A stretch of 64,000 nucleotides of DNA from Glaciecola petra (lineage in GTDB: Bacteria; Pseudomonadota; Gammaproteobacteria; Enterobacterales; Alteromonadaceae): the NCBI RefSeq assembly GCF_031846345.1, contig NZ_JAVRHX010000002.1, forward strand, positions 124,001 to 188,000. Direction: 5' to 3'. Positions 26,744 to 36,278 of this stretch are shown here, one piece after another. Within the stretch, counting starts at the first letter, position 1, and each line of letters opens with the position of its first letter. The position numbers were made by a program, and so were the translations under genes. The notes beneath the pieces are model-generated. The model ran no database searches and had not been told where the DNA came from. It worked only from the letters and a program-made list of their open reading frames with translations.

Positions 26744-28255
26744 TCATTTAGAAATTTCGATTAGTTGTTTTGCCGTCTCCAGTGCGGGGTCACCTGACCT
26801 TAAAAACGCTTCAACCGTCATTGGTGCATAAATGTCTGGTGTTACGCCCATTCCAAGTTCAAAACTTTTTACGTTATTGGTATAACGGAAAAATGGGACT
26901 CGTGTCGTTATTTTTGATTCAGGTAGGGTGAGCGTAAATAATAGACCAGCAGTAACACCTTCTTTGCTTCCCCCGGTTTTTTCACCGACCATGGTTACTC
27001 TTCCAGCCGATTGTAATGCAGACAACAAATTCGTGCTGCCCGACGAGTTACTATTGCTTGTTAGTGCAATTAGCTTTCCAGAGAAGGCATACTTAGTTGG
27101 TTTGATAGTGTCAAGATCATCAGTAAACCATGAACGAAGCGAATAGCCACCGTCGTCGTTTTTGCTAAAGCCAATTCTATTTGGATCGAGCGCGCGTTTG
27201 TCCCATGTCCATAAGTGAGGGCGAATATCTTCGAACTCCAAAGTATTCACCCGCATGTCGGTTTTTACCTGCATTTTTTCTGCTATTAAGTTAGCGAATA
27301 AACCCATACTGGCATCAGACGAGCCACCGCCGTTGTTGCGTAGATCTAAAATCAGCACATCACGTTTTTCTTGTTTAATAGCTTTAAAAATGGGCTTATA
27401 AATGTCTTCAGGGTCAACAGTTTCGCGATAGTTTACAAAAGTATCGATGCGCAAATAAGCGGCTTTATCGCCAATACGTTCAAATATAACCGCATCTTTA
27501 AAGTTTCTGGCGTCGCTACCTAAATTGGGTAAGGCACGATATTCTTTGTAGTTAATACGTGGCATATTAATTTCTTCGATGTCACCATAGCTGGTTTTAA
27601 TGCTAACGGTAACACGTGCTTTGTTTTTCCATTTTAAAGTGCCAAAATGATCTACTGCGCCGCCCATAAATTCCATGGAATCACTGATGCCAGGGTTGCG
27701 CGACCATTCGGTATAGCCATCAACAGGTATGTAATGTTCGACTTCTTGAACAAGCTCCTTAATATCGCGACCGTCGATGGCGACCACTTCATCCAATAAA
27801 GAGAGTTTGTTTTCTGCATCAACGCCAATCACAAAGGCTCTTTGCTCTATCCAGCGCCATTTGAAAGGTAGGTAGATGGGATTTTCGTTGCGTTCTTTGG
27901 CCATGGCTTTAGGCAAATTTGCTTTGGTATGGTCACAACGAATTAAGGTCAAACTGGATTGAATGCGTAAGTAAAAATCGGTGATGGACATGCCATTGTC
28001 TTGCTCAGCTGTAGTTGTAATTTCATCCCAGCTTCGCTCAAGCGTGGCTAAGTCGTTATAGCGCGTGTAACCGGGATGAAGACGTTTGTAGGTCTTTTTT
28101 AGTAGCTCTATATCAGTCTTGATTTGTTCAGTGGTGAGTATTTTTTCACCATAGCTACTGGCGCTTGTCTGTGCCCCTTGGGCAGGCAAAAAGCTTGAGA
28201 GTATTAGTAATAAAATAACAAATATTTTGCTGATAAAAGCGCGTTGCATAAACAT
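26744..28255 (-). CDS. S41 family (C-terminal processing type) peptidase, secreted
   Basis: About 503 residues. I chose the ATG at 28255 because GGAG lies 7-8 bases upstream; the longer frame has no such site. A signal peptide (FVILLLILSSFLPAQGAQ) is followed by a tricorn-core-like N-terminal region, a PDZ-like segment (SLLDEVVAIDGRDIKELV) and the S41 catalytic part: DVLILDLRNNGGGSSDAS, IALTSNSNSSGSTNLLSAL with the likely nucleophile serine, and VGEKTGGSKEG with the lysine region. It would cut peptides in the periplasm or outside the cell. It is convergent with the PL14-like gene, 33 bases apart. Confidence 0.85.
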   Translation of the reverse strand: MFMQRAFISKIFVILLLILSSFLPAQGAQTSASSYGEKILTTEQIKTDIELLKKTYKRLHPGYTRYNDLATLERSWDEITTTAEQDNGMSITDFYLRIQSSLTLIRCDHTKANLPKAMAKERNENPIYLPFKWRWIEQRAFVIGVDAENKLSLLDEVVAIDGRDIKELVQEVEHYIPVDGYTEWSRNPGISDSMEFMGGAVDHFGTLKWKNKARVTVSIKTSYGDIEEINMPRINYKEYRALPNLGSDARNFKDAVIFERIGDKAAYLRIDTFVNYRETVDPEDIYKPIFKAIKQEKRDVLILDLRNNGGGSSDASMGLFANLIAEKMQVKTDMRVNTLEFEDIRPHLWTWDKRALDPNRIGFSKNDDGGYSLRSWFTDDLDTIKPTKYAFSGKLIALTSNSNSSGSTNLLSALQSAGRVTMVGEKTGGSKEGVTAGLLFTLTLPESKITTRVPFFRYTNNVKSFELGMGVTPDIYAPMTVEAFLRSGDPALETAKQLIEISK

Positions 28256-28465
28256 ATAAATTCTCCAGATGACGATATTTTGATATACCACACGGTATCC
28301 ATTTATTAAACAAGTTCAGCGGTATTGCTTAACTTGAATTCATTATCGTCAATGGAAAATAAAATGAGCCCCATTACATGAAATGAGCCGATGTTTTAAT
28401 GATTTGAGACGTTTAGATCAAGGCAGTGGAGTCAGAGTCCTTGCTCCATGACATTGAACGTTCTA

Positions 28466-31420
28466 TTAAAACACGGCACCGGCACAGACTACTTTGTTTC
28501 TGCCGGCTTTTTTGCCTTCATAAAGCAGTTTATCGGCTGCAACAATTGCACGTTCTAATTTATTGCCTCTGGTTAATTGCGTCACCCCGATAGTAACAGT
28601 AACGTTTACTTCGCCGCTTTCAATAGGCATTGGCGTTTTCTCTATTGCCTGCCTAATTATTAATGCCTCTTTGGAAATGTCCATCATATTGTCGGCTTGT
28701 AAGACCATAATCAATTCATCCCCTCCCCATCGTCCTAAAATACTGCCGGTAGGCAAGTTTTCTCGCAAGAAAGTAGCGATATTGGTGAGGGTTTTATCAC
28801 CAGCATTATGGCCATGGTTGTCGTTTACTTGCTTGAAATTATCCACGTCCAAAAGTAACACGCCATAGCAAACATTTTTGTCAAAGCTATTTTTGAACAT
28901 CTTGTCAATTTCTTGATTAAACCCTCTCCTATTGAAGATAGACGTTAAAGGATCGACAGTAGATAATTGTTGTAATTTAGTATTTGCCAATTGCAACTCT
29001 TCGGTTTTTTGAACCACTTTTTTAGATAAAACCTGAGATTGCCTTTTTAGAGAATATGTACGCCAAGTAAACAAAACGTATAAGAGAACGACTATCAATA
29101 TTAAAAAAATGAATTTTGCTAGCGTTGTCTGATACCAAGGTGCGGCAACATTTATTGCAAGTTCGGTGTATTCTGGGTTCCAATCGCCATATCGATTAGT
29201 TGATTGAATTTGCAGCGTGTAAGAACCTGGATCTAAATTACTGAATGTAGCTTTTCGAACGCCATTTTCTGACTTCTGCCATCTATTCTGAAAGCCGACT
29301 AGGCGATACTGATATTGAATACTTTCTGGATTTCCAAATTCAATAGCGGCAAACGATACTGTGAACATTAAATCATTTGGCGTAAGCTCCAATGGCTTTG
29401 TATTGTCAGCAGAAATGGCACTACCGATTGCGTAGGATGACGTAAGGTCGTTGATGTTTTTTTGAACAACCTTCAGGTCAGTAAATTGAAGTTTGGGCAT
29501 TTCTGTAGAGGTCTCAAATACGGCGGGGTCAATAATAGATATTCCTTCTGGACCCGAGAAATAAATTATCCCATTGTTGTCTTTAGCATATCCACCTATA
29601 AAGTAACCCGACGCATTTGCACCGTCTCTACTATCAAAAAATTGTATGTTAGTGAAATTCGGCGAAATACGGGCAATGTTTTTAGTTGTCGTTAACCAGT
29701 AATATCCAGCCTCATCTTCAACCACCGCACCAATTGATAAGCTACCTAAAATGGTATCGGTAAATAGGGGGGTAAATTTCGCTTTGTTTTCTGTTGGCTC
29801 AAATTGTAAAAGAGAAAGGCCCTTACTTTGCGTGCCAACTAAATAATTACCTTTTGAATCCTTAGAAACAGAGGTAATGTCGTTGCTATGTATAGATGTA
29901 AGTTTGTTTGCGTCATGCATAAAAATAGTTTGTTCGTCAGTTTCGGGGTCAACTAGAAACAAACCATTAAACGTAGATATCCAGAGTTTATTTTTTGATT
30001 CAAAAAATAGGTTAGAAACGCTATCTATATCGTAATGTTTCAATACTTGCTTCGACATTGGGTCGTAATGATATACGCCATTGTTTCTTGTCCCTATCCA
30101 CAACTTGCCGTCATCAGCATTTTTTACAGGAAAGGTTCTAATACCGTCAAAGTCTACATGAACAAGGAGCTGCTTTTCTTTGTCAAACTTAGCCAGCCCG
30201 GTTCCTGTGCCAACCCAAATTGTGTCATTTGCTGCATCGTATTCAGTAACGAGGATATTATTCTGGGTGTGATATGGCGCATTATGTTCATACCCAAAAG
30301 GTCCGCTGGTATTTCGGTCAGTATCAAATTTCCATAAACCTCGATCAGAAGTGGCCCAATATTCATTTGACCTACCGGTTTCTATCATGAATGTACGGGC
30401 TACCGAAGGGATCTTATATTGCTCAATTAGATTGGCTCGCTGGTCAAATATCCCAAATCCACTTGCAAACGTCCCATAAAAAATAAGGCCTTTGTTGGTT
30501 TTATAAAGGGTAGTTATTGAATGGGACACATCGGAGTCATTAAAGGGTAAAGCACGGTTACTGATCTCCCCTGTTTTTTTGTTGATGATGGATATGCCAC
30601 CACTAGTACCGATCCAAAGCTCATCGTTTGACATGGGTGTTAAGTCGGTAACAATATCGTTTATTAGCCCTTGCGCGAGCGTTAAACTCGATTTGATATA
30701 AGGTGAAGATGACAGTGTATCTATAATAAGAATACCGTCACCATTTGTGCCTAACCAAGCCTCATTTTCGTTTATAAATTCGATGGCATTAATACTGTAT
30801 TGGTCTAAGCCTGCAAATCGCCAGTCTTTTGATTTCACATTGTATGTATAAAGTCCATTGGTTGTCGCAAACCACAAGATTCCGTTTTGTAAGACGATAT
30901 CTTTTACGTAAAAATTAGTATCAGCTTGCGAGATCAGTTTATATGCTTGTTGAATATCTTCACGTAAAAAGATGCCTTTGTTGGTCGCCAAAATATGATG
31001 TTTATCTTGGTCAATGTGATAATAATTTAGATTAAGTTGGGTATCGACTAGAGGCAAATCAATCGCTTCTATTTTAGCGGTGGATTGATTATATTTTTGC
31101 AATAAAGAACGACTAACCATGTATATGTCACCGGTGCTTGGGTCTTCTTCAAGATCCAATACAAATTGCCGTCCGGTACCATTGGAATTAAATTTTTCAC
31201 TATTAACAAAACTGTATCCATCAAAGCGGTCAACCCCAGCTTGTGTTGCAATCCATACAAAGCCTTGTTTGTCTTGGATAATGTCGGACACTGAAGTTTG
31301 TGATAAACCATCTTGCGCACTATAAGTTTTAATTGGCGATAAATTGCTCGCAAAAGCCTGCACGACTATAACGTTTGCATAGAAAAAAATTAGCAATGTT
31401 CGGCAGAATTTAAGAAGCAT
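28466..31420 (-). CDS. Membrane diguanylate cyclase with periplasmic propeller sensor
   Basis: 984 residues. Signal/anchor at the start, two seven-bladed regulator propellers built of short repeats (DKQGFVWIATQAGVDRFDGY, NDELWIGTSGGISIINKKTG, NDTIWVGTGTGLAKFDKE), and a Y_Y_Y domain (FAAIEFGNPESIQYQYRLVG, about 650-735). Then come one membrane helix (LAKFIFLILIVVLLYVLFTW), a short coiled coil and a GGDEF domain (about 820-984). The signature reads GGDEL, a tolerated active variant. It should sense a periplasmic ligand and make c-di-GMP in the cytoplasm. Such Reg_prop-Y_Y_Y proteins often respond to sugars, which fits the neighbouring lyase and receptor. Confidence 0.9.
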   Translation of the reverse strand: MLLKFCRTLLIFFYANVIVVQAFASNLSPIKTYSAQDGLSQTSVSDIIQDKQGFVWIATQAGVDRFDGYSFVNSEKFNSNGTGRQFVLDLEEDPSTGDIYMVSRSLLQKYNQSTAKIEAIDLPLVDTQLNLNYYHIDQDKHHILATNKGIFLREDIQQAYKLISQADTNFYVKDIVLQNGILWFATTNGLYTYNVKSKDWRFAGLDQYSINAIEFINENEAWLGTNGDGILIIDTLSSSPYIKSSLTLAQGLINDIVTDLTPMSNDELWIGTSGGISIINKKTGEISNRALPFNDSDVSHSITTLYKTNKGLIFYGTFASGFGIFDQRANLIEQYKIPSVARTFMIETGRSNEYWATSDRGLWKFDTDRNTSGPFGYEHNAPYHTQNNILVTEYDAANDTIWVGTGTGLAKFDKEKQLLVHVDFDGIRTFPVKNADDGKLWIGTRNNGVYHYDPMSKQVLKHYDIDSVSNLFFESKNKLWISTFNGLFLVDPETDEQTIFMHDANKLTSIHSNDITSVSKDSKGNYLVGTQSKGLSLLQFEPTENKAKFTPLFTDTILGSLSIGAVVEDEAGYYWLTTTKNIARISPNFTNIQFFDSRDGANASGYFIGGYAKDNNGIIYFSGPEGISIIDPAVFETSTEMPKLQFTDLKVVQKNINDLTSSYAIGSAISADNTKPLELTPNDLMFTVSFAAIEFGNPESIQYQYRLVGFQNRWQKSENGVRKATFSNLDPGSYTLQIQSTNRYGDWNPEYTELAINVAAPWYQTTLAKFIFLILIVVLLYVLFTWRTYSLKRQSQVLSKKVVQKTEELQLANTKLQQLSTVDPLTSIFNRRGFNQEIDKMFKNSFDKNVCYGVLLLDVDNFKQVNDNHGHNAGDKTLTNIATFLRENLPTGSILGRWGGDELIMVLQADNMMDISKEALIIRQAIEKTPMPIESGEVNVTVTIGVTQLTRGNKLERAIVAADKLLYEGKKAGRNKVVCAGAVF

Positions 31421-31735
31421 CTTAGCCCTTTAAGCCTAGAGTGAATAATGTACAAATAATGATCTTGTTACTGCTTGCGAATAGCATCCATTGGTTCCGT
31501 TTTTTGATGATTCTTTGGCATTTACCTGACAACTAATAGCTCAAATGTTGCGTTTTGTTTTGTATCGGACACAAACTGGTTAAGTTTAGTTAAATACTCA
31601 GGTTCTTCAGTTACTTAAAAAATGATTGGTAGTCTCGTCTACTTTATATTGTTGTTATGAGTTTCACTTAATAGTAAGGACGCTAAATGAGAATATTCAA
31701 TGCAAATATAAGTAGCAAACCTATTATGGGTTTAA
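31421..31735. other. Gene-free stretch with possible coding remnants
   Basis: No full gene. On the minus strand around 31535-31612 a short open stretch ends LNQFVSDTKQNATFELLVVR and is followed at once by a 17-codon frame starting MPKNHQ, ending near 31475. Both look somewhat protein-like but have no start with a ribosome binding site. They may be the worn end of a lost gene or chance. Confidence 0.3.
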
Positions 31736-32881
31736 TCATCTATTCGCAAAATACCACTGACTGATCGCTTGGCTAATCGTCCTGTCTGCAGACACATTGC
31801 TACACATCACGATGCTCGAAAATTGATGCTCAGGGTAGCGTTCATACATAATACTTGCGCCTAACCATCCACCAGAATGTGATATTTTTTGTCCGTATTC
31901 ACCAGTCTCTATAAATTGGCCGTTAGCATATAATATTTTGTTGTCATCACTGTCATTTGTAGGTAATTCAGAGTTTGCACGCATAAATGATTTCATAAAT
32001 GCTTGTGGGTGTTTACCCAACTTGGGCATATAGAAATGTTTATCCCATTTATGCATGTCGGCTATTGTGGTGTGCAATCCGCCATCGCCTACCCAGAATA
32101 AGTTGGTCATGTTGTTTTCGTATATACCATCTTTGTTTTTTGCGTAGCCATATGCACGATTTTTGATAAGCTCAGTAGGGTTATCAGCAAAAAAGGTATC
32201 GTGCATACCCAGTGGAGAAAAAATCTCTTCTTGACTGTATTCTCGTAGAGTTTTACCGCTAACTTCCTCGACCAATATAGCTAATAAAACATAAGCCATA
32301 TTGCTGTATTGCCACTTAGTTCGAGGTGTTGAGATTAAGGGCAAACGTTTCACTACATCATGAAACTCAGCAACAGTTAAGTAGTCTTCGTTACCGATCC
32401 TAAAAGGGCGTCCTGATGTGGCCTTTAAATTTAATGCACCCTCATGGATATCGCTTTCATCCATACCTTCGCTTGAGACAAGATCATAATCACCCATACC
32501 AGCAACATGACCAATCATCGAGTTTATGCTTACGTGATGTCCGTAATCGGGCAAGCCATTGATATAGTTGCTAATATCTTTGGATAAGTCTATTTTACCT
32601 TCATCAGCTAACAAATGAACCGCCATCGCAACAAATTGTTTAGACACCGAAGCCATTCGATGCACATTGTTGTTCGACATGGGCATATTTAATTCCGCGT
32701 TTGCTAGACCAAAACCTTGACCTAACAACACATTGCCTTTTTCAAAAACACCAATGGAGCAACCTGGTTCATCTGCAGGGAGTTTTTGGGAAAGGGAATC
32801 TATTAATTTGGAGATATCCGCTTGTTTTGCTTGGCCTATAAAGCTAAGTAGTAAAAATACACATAAAAATAATGGTTTCAT
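31736..32881 (-). CDS. Secreted serine hydrolase, beta-lactamase/DD-peptidase (class C-like) fold
   Basis: 381 residues with a signal peptide (LFLCVFLLLSFIGQAKQ). The three active-site boxes are present: S-x-x-K as Ser78-Val-Ser-Lys81 in RMASVSKQF, Y-x-N in WQYSNMAYVLL (about 198), and HSGG in ISHSGGWLGAS replacing KTG, as in many esterase-like members. It is translated from a start with AAGGA upstream and follows a small conserved gene after 22 bases. It may hydrolyse peptides, esters or cell wall fragments; true antibiotic hydrolysis cannot be claimed from this. Confidence 0.88.
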   Translation of the reverse strand: MKPLFLCVFLLLSFIGQAKQADISKLIDSLSQKLPADEPGCSIGVFEKGNVLLGQGFGLANAELNMPMSNNNVHRMASVSKQFVAMAVHLLADEGKIDLSKDISNYINGLPDYGHHVSINSMIGHVAGMGDYDLVSSEGMDESDIHEGALNLKATSGRPFRIGNEDYLTVAEFHDVVKRLPLISTPRTKWQYSNMAYVLLAILVEEVSGKTLREYSQEEIFSPLGMHDTFFADNPTELIKNRAYGYAKNKDGIYENNMTNLFWVGDGGLHTTIADMHKWDKHFYMPKLGKHPQAFMKSFMRANSELPTNDSDDNKILYANGQFIETGEYGQKISHSGGWLGASIMYERYPEHQFSSIVMCSNVSADRTISQAISQWYFANR

Positions 32882-32903
32882 ATTATTCCTTGTTAAAAAA
32901 CGT

Positions 32904-33182
32904 TTAGGTCCTTTTTAGTCTAACCACTTTCATATATTCAAAAGACATTCCGGCTACTTCTTCACTACTTGGATAATAGGTAAGATTTACTAACGCTCCT
33001 TTTAGCGACTTGTAGGGGTTCTTGCGCTTGTATTTAAAGGCAACTTCGTAGCCCTCTAGCATTAATGTGTGCAAGTACCAGTCATCTTGCTGCCGTTGTA
33101 CATGAGAAACTACTTTCATGCTTTCACTGTGTATCAAGTTTTGGTGTTTTGTTAAGAGCTTATCGACGGGTGATTTAGGCAT
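32904..33182 (-). CDS. Small conserved protein of unknown function
   Basis: About 92 residues from MPKSPVDKLL. The ATG overlaps the stop of the AraC-type gene by 8 bases (ATGCCTAA), a classic translational coupling. A longer frame reaching 33245 would lie inside that gene and is rejected. The sequence is basic and has the stretch DDWYLHTLMLEGYEVAFKYK and GALVNLTYYPSSEEVAGM, with no signal or membrane helix. I do not recognise a family with a known role. It sits between a regulator and a secreted serine hydrolase. Confidence 0.75.
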   Translation of the reverse strand: MPKSPVDKLLTKHQNLIHSESMKVVSHVQRQQDDWYLHTLMLEGYEVAFKYKRKNPYKSLKGALVNLTYYPSSEEVAGMSFEYMKVVRLKRT

Positions 33183-34323
33183 TAACGGCTTTCTCTTGGT
33201 GTTTATATTGGCTTGGCGTAAGTCCAGATTGGTCTTTAAATACACGATTAAACGTCGCTTTTGAATTAAAACCGCTATCTAAGGCAATGCTTAGTAGGGG
33301 TAAATTAGTATTCCTAATAAGGTTTTGAGCAAACTCCACACGCTTCTGATTGATGTAATCATTAAAGCTAAGGTTCATTCCTTTATTAATTGCTTTTGAC
33401 GTATAAACTTCGTTCGTCCCCATTTTGCTGGCTAATTCTCGTAACGAAAAGCGCGGTTCCAGAAACCATTTATGAGTGAGCACTTCTGCGTTTATTTTTT
33501 TAGCTAAAGCTTGCCAATTTGCGTCTTCTAGCTCTTCGTTATTGCGCTCTTGCTTAGGGTTATTTTCTTCATCTATTGATATTGGTAGTTTTGGATAAGG
33601 TTGATTAATCCGTCCAACAGCCTCTATGCTCAGCCAAGCAATACCAAGCATGATCAATACTTGCACAGGAAAAGCGGCAAAGTAGGTTAAACCAACAAAA
33701 AGCTCAATAATCTCGATACTTGCAAACAATACACCGGTAACGAGTAAAATAAAGATTATGCGTTTAAGCCAAATTGGCTCAAATTCTATTGCAATCGATT
33801 CTGTTGCATAAATGTAGTCTTTATATTCGTGGTATATGCGCCAAATTTTGAATAAAGCTAAGCCTAAAAATAAAATGGCCAGCAAGCTTTCGACAGGTAC
33901 AATATACGGGCTATGAAAATCACTTGAATACGCCCATTTACTTTTGTAATCGCCCAGGCTTAAAAACGCCCACGTGTAATAAGCGGTCTGAAGAATACCC
34001 GGTAAAATTAATAGTTTTCGCCACCCTAGCGGCTCTTGACGCAATAATAGATGGGCATGCAAATACACCAAGGGGCCTAACCATAAATCATTATATAAAG
34101 GGAAAAAAGTTAAGCCAGGGTACACATCATAAAAGCCAGCAAAACCAATAATTTGTGGGGTAATAGCAACAACGGCGGTAAATAATGTTGCGGCTAAGGC
34201 AAAAGACGCCTTGCGTTCAACCTTTTTAAGGCATAGTAAAGCAATACATATAATAATAGGCAAGCAAACCATTGCCATCATTACACTGCGCCAAGCTACT
34301 ACAAGGTTTGAGGTGTCACCCAT
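33175..34323 (-). CDS. AraC family regulator with N-terminal membrane domain
   Basis: 382 residues. The N-terminal two-thirds carry about seven hydrophobic segments (MVCLPIIICIALLCL, ALAATLFTAVVAITPQIIGF, IIFILLVTGVLFASIEII, ALIMLGIAWL-like), i.e. a 7TM-type sensor. The C-terminal ~100 residues are an AraC helix-turn-helix: FSLRELASKMGTNEVYTSKA and SIALDSGFNSKATFNRVFKD then GLTPSQYK. A membrane-bound one-component activator is implied. Translationally coupled to the small gene and probably in one operon with the serine hydrolase, which it may regulate. Confidence 0.88.
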   Translation of the reverse strand: MGDTSNLVVAWRSVMMAMVCLPIIICIALLCLKKVERKASFALAATLFTAVVAITPQIIGFAGFYDVYPGLTFFPLYNDLWLGPLVYLHAHLLLRQEPLGWRKLLILPGILQTAYYTWAFLSLGDYKSKWAYSSDFHSPYIVPVESLLAILFLGLALFKIWRIYHEYKDYIYATESIAIEFEPIWLKRIIFILLVTGVLFASIEIIELFVGLTYFAAFPVQVLIMLGIAWLSIEAVGRINQPYPKLPISIDEENNPKQERNNEELEDANWQALAKKINAEVLTHKWFLEPRFSLRELASKMGTNEVYTSKAINKGMNLSFNDYINQKRVEFAQNLIRNTNLPLLSIALDSGFNSKATFNRVFKDQSGLTPSQYKHQEKAVNA

Positions 34324-34479
34324 TCAATATCCAATTTCTCATTTACCAATCTTATTTATCGCAACAATCATAGAACAAGTAGGCTGATTAAACAAAACAC
34401 ATTTGGTAAAGTCTTTTTGCTAGTCAAGCGCTATATTTGGCGTAATATTAAGCAGATATTGTAATTAAAAGGCAGGCCT

Positions 34480-35094
34480 ATGCTGAGCATAAAAAATCTT
34501 TATTATACTTACCAACAGTCGTCTAATGCTAAGGTCAGTTCAGAATATGCATCACGCCAGATTTTTACTGATTACAGTGTCGAATTTACAAATAGTCGAA
34601 GTTGTCTGATTGGGCCCAATGGTACCGGTAAGTCTACCTTGTTGTGTATTATTGCTGGCTTAATTGCACCACAAGCAGGTGAGCTTGTTTGGCAAAACGA
34701 GCGAGTTAGTAATACTAAACAACAGGTAGCTATTGCTACAGATTCTATTGTGTATCCAAACTTTTTAAGCCCGCAAAAGCTGATAGATTTGCAGCAAGAA
34801 ATTTATGCTGTAAACCCACCATACAATCTCATAGATGCCTTTTCGTTTGAGCCGCACCTAAATAAATCAATTGACGCGTTGTCGGCGGGAAATTTAAAAA
34901 AGACTCAGTTGATATGCGCACTTATGCGACAAACACCAGTGTTATTGTTGGACGAGCCGAATATTGCCCTAGATCCCAAAAGCGCTGCAGCATTGTGGCA
35001 AATACTCGAGGATTTTGAAGGTAGTTTGATAGTTGCGAGTAACGAGCCAAGCTTATACCAAGAAAAGGGGTTTGACACTGTTCACTTATTTTAG
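34480..35094 (+). CDS. ABC transporter ATPase with altered H-loop
   Basis: 204 residues, a short nucleotide-binding domain. Walker A is LIGPNGTGKSTLLC (about 48-60), the signature is SAGNLKKTQ in place of LSGGQ, and Walker B is PVLLLDEPNIALDP. The switch region reads IVASNEPSL, where the normal histidine is replaced by asparagine. It is followed by an overlapping permease gene. That arrangement is a two-gene exporter of the ABC-2 type. The weak signature and missing H-loop His suggest low or unusual ATPase activity. Substrate unknown. Confidence 0.85.
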   Translation: MLSIKNLYYTYQQSSNAKVSSEYASRQIFTDYSVEFTNSRSCLIGPNGTGKSTLLCIIAGLIAPQAGELVWQNERVSNTKQQVAIATDSIVYPNFLSPQKLIDLQQEIYAVNPPYNLIDAFSFEPHLNKSIDALSAGNLKKTQLICALMRQTPVLLLDEPNIALDPKSAAALWQILEDFEGSLIVASNEPSLYQEKGFDTVHLF

Positions 35095-36196
35095 GTTGCG
35101 CTTACAGATCTTCGCTTTTGAAGTTAAGCATTGGTCAAAACAACTAGAGCAAGCTCTTTTAATGGTTTCGCTTTTTATGGGCGTTGCTATACCTGTTCTT
35201 TTCTATTTGTTGTTGTTAGCTTTTGGTGCATTTTTGAGTGAAGGTACGTCAAACGCCCAATCGTCCCTCATCGCCTATTCGATTCTTTTGAGTCAAAGCA
35301 TTTTCTTGCAAATTTTCAGAGTAGGTATTCTAGGAAGTCGCTATACACTTTTTCTGCGCAGTGTTGCATCTTCCCGAGGCCTGACAAGAATCACTGACAT
35401 TTTCTTAAGCATTATAGCTAATCCGCTTATTTTGATATTGGCTGTTGTTTTAATATTTATTGATTTGGGAGATTGGCATCGCGTCCCTCAAGGTTTCTTA
35501 TTACTATCTTTACAGGCCTTAAGTACCTTTCTGATTTTATCTAAACCGCAACGTTTTAATTATTTTATGGCTGCTACCATACCTGTATTGCTTGCCTTAG
35601 TTATATTTAGCTCAAATGTTCCAAATTGGGCTATTTTAATTGTTATGCATGTTGCCGCCATAGCAGTATATAATGCACCCAGCATGAGACTTAGGTCCTT
35701 TTTTAAATTGCCAAATTCATATGCGCTTTGGTTTGGAATATTTATCAACAAATCGGCTTCGGGCGAGAGTAATGTGCCCTTTATTCTGTTGAGTGCTTGC
35801 GTTTTAATACTGATGATGAGTGTTTATTCAGTAGAGCACTTGTCCCAATATGCCAGTGCTATCGCGTTTATTGTTATTCAAGTCTTAGTCTTATTTTGCA
35901 CAGCGCTTCAGCTATCAATTAACCGTTTGATTTCAGACCACAATTTGTTTTTTTCACAATACTTACAACACGGTTTGGGTCAAACTTTTGTCAATAAACA
36001 GTACTTGCCTTGTATTACCGCATTGGCAATTGTTTTTAGCGTTCATTTTTTGATTTTTACTGATCTACTTACGCTTCTAGTTCAACTTCCTTTTGCATTA
36101 GTTTGTTTGGCTGTTGCCAAAAGGTATTCGTCTAGCCTTATTATCGCCTGGGTATGTTGTATAGCGGGTGCTGGATTTATTAGATTTTCTTTTTAA
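35072..36196 (+). CDS. ABC-2 type permease partner of the preceding ATPase
   Basis: About 375 residues with roughly eight hydrophobic segments (for example ALLMVSLFMGVAIPVLFYLLL, LILILAVVLIFIDLG, AIAFIVIQVLVLFCTALQL), no catalytic motif. It overlaps the ATPase gene, so the start is uncertain. There is no ATG near. TTG at 35033, TTG at 35072, CTG at 35078 (AGGGG 7 bases upstream) and TTG at 35096 are all open; I list 35072 because the cytoplasmic tail then begins TLFTYFRLRL. Probably co-translated with the ATPase. Confidence 0.72.
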   Translation: MTLFTYFRLRLQIFAFEVKHWSKQLEQALLMVSLFMGVAIPVLFYLLLLAFGAFLSEGTSNAQSSLIAYSILLSQSIFLQIFRVGILGSRYTLFLRSVASSRGLTRITDIFLSIIANPLILILAVVLIFIDLGDWHRVPQGFLLLSLQALSTFLILSKPQRFNYFMAATIPVLLALVIFSSNVPNWAILIVMHVAAIAVYNAPSMRLRSFFKLPNSYALWFGIFINKSASGESNVPFILLSACVLILMMSVYSVEHLSQYASAIAFIVIQVLVLFCTALQLSINRLISDHNLFFSQYLQHGLGQTFVNKQYLPCITALAIVFSVHFLIFTDLLTLLVQLPFALVCLAVAKRYSSSLIIAWVCCIAGAGFIRFSF

Positions 36197-36278
36197 AAAT
36201 ATTGGATTTTCAACAAACTAGCGCAGATTACTGTGTGTGCTTGAACTATTTCTGTGCATAAGTGTCGAAATTTTCCAC

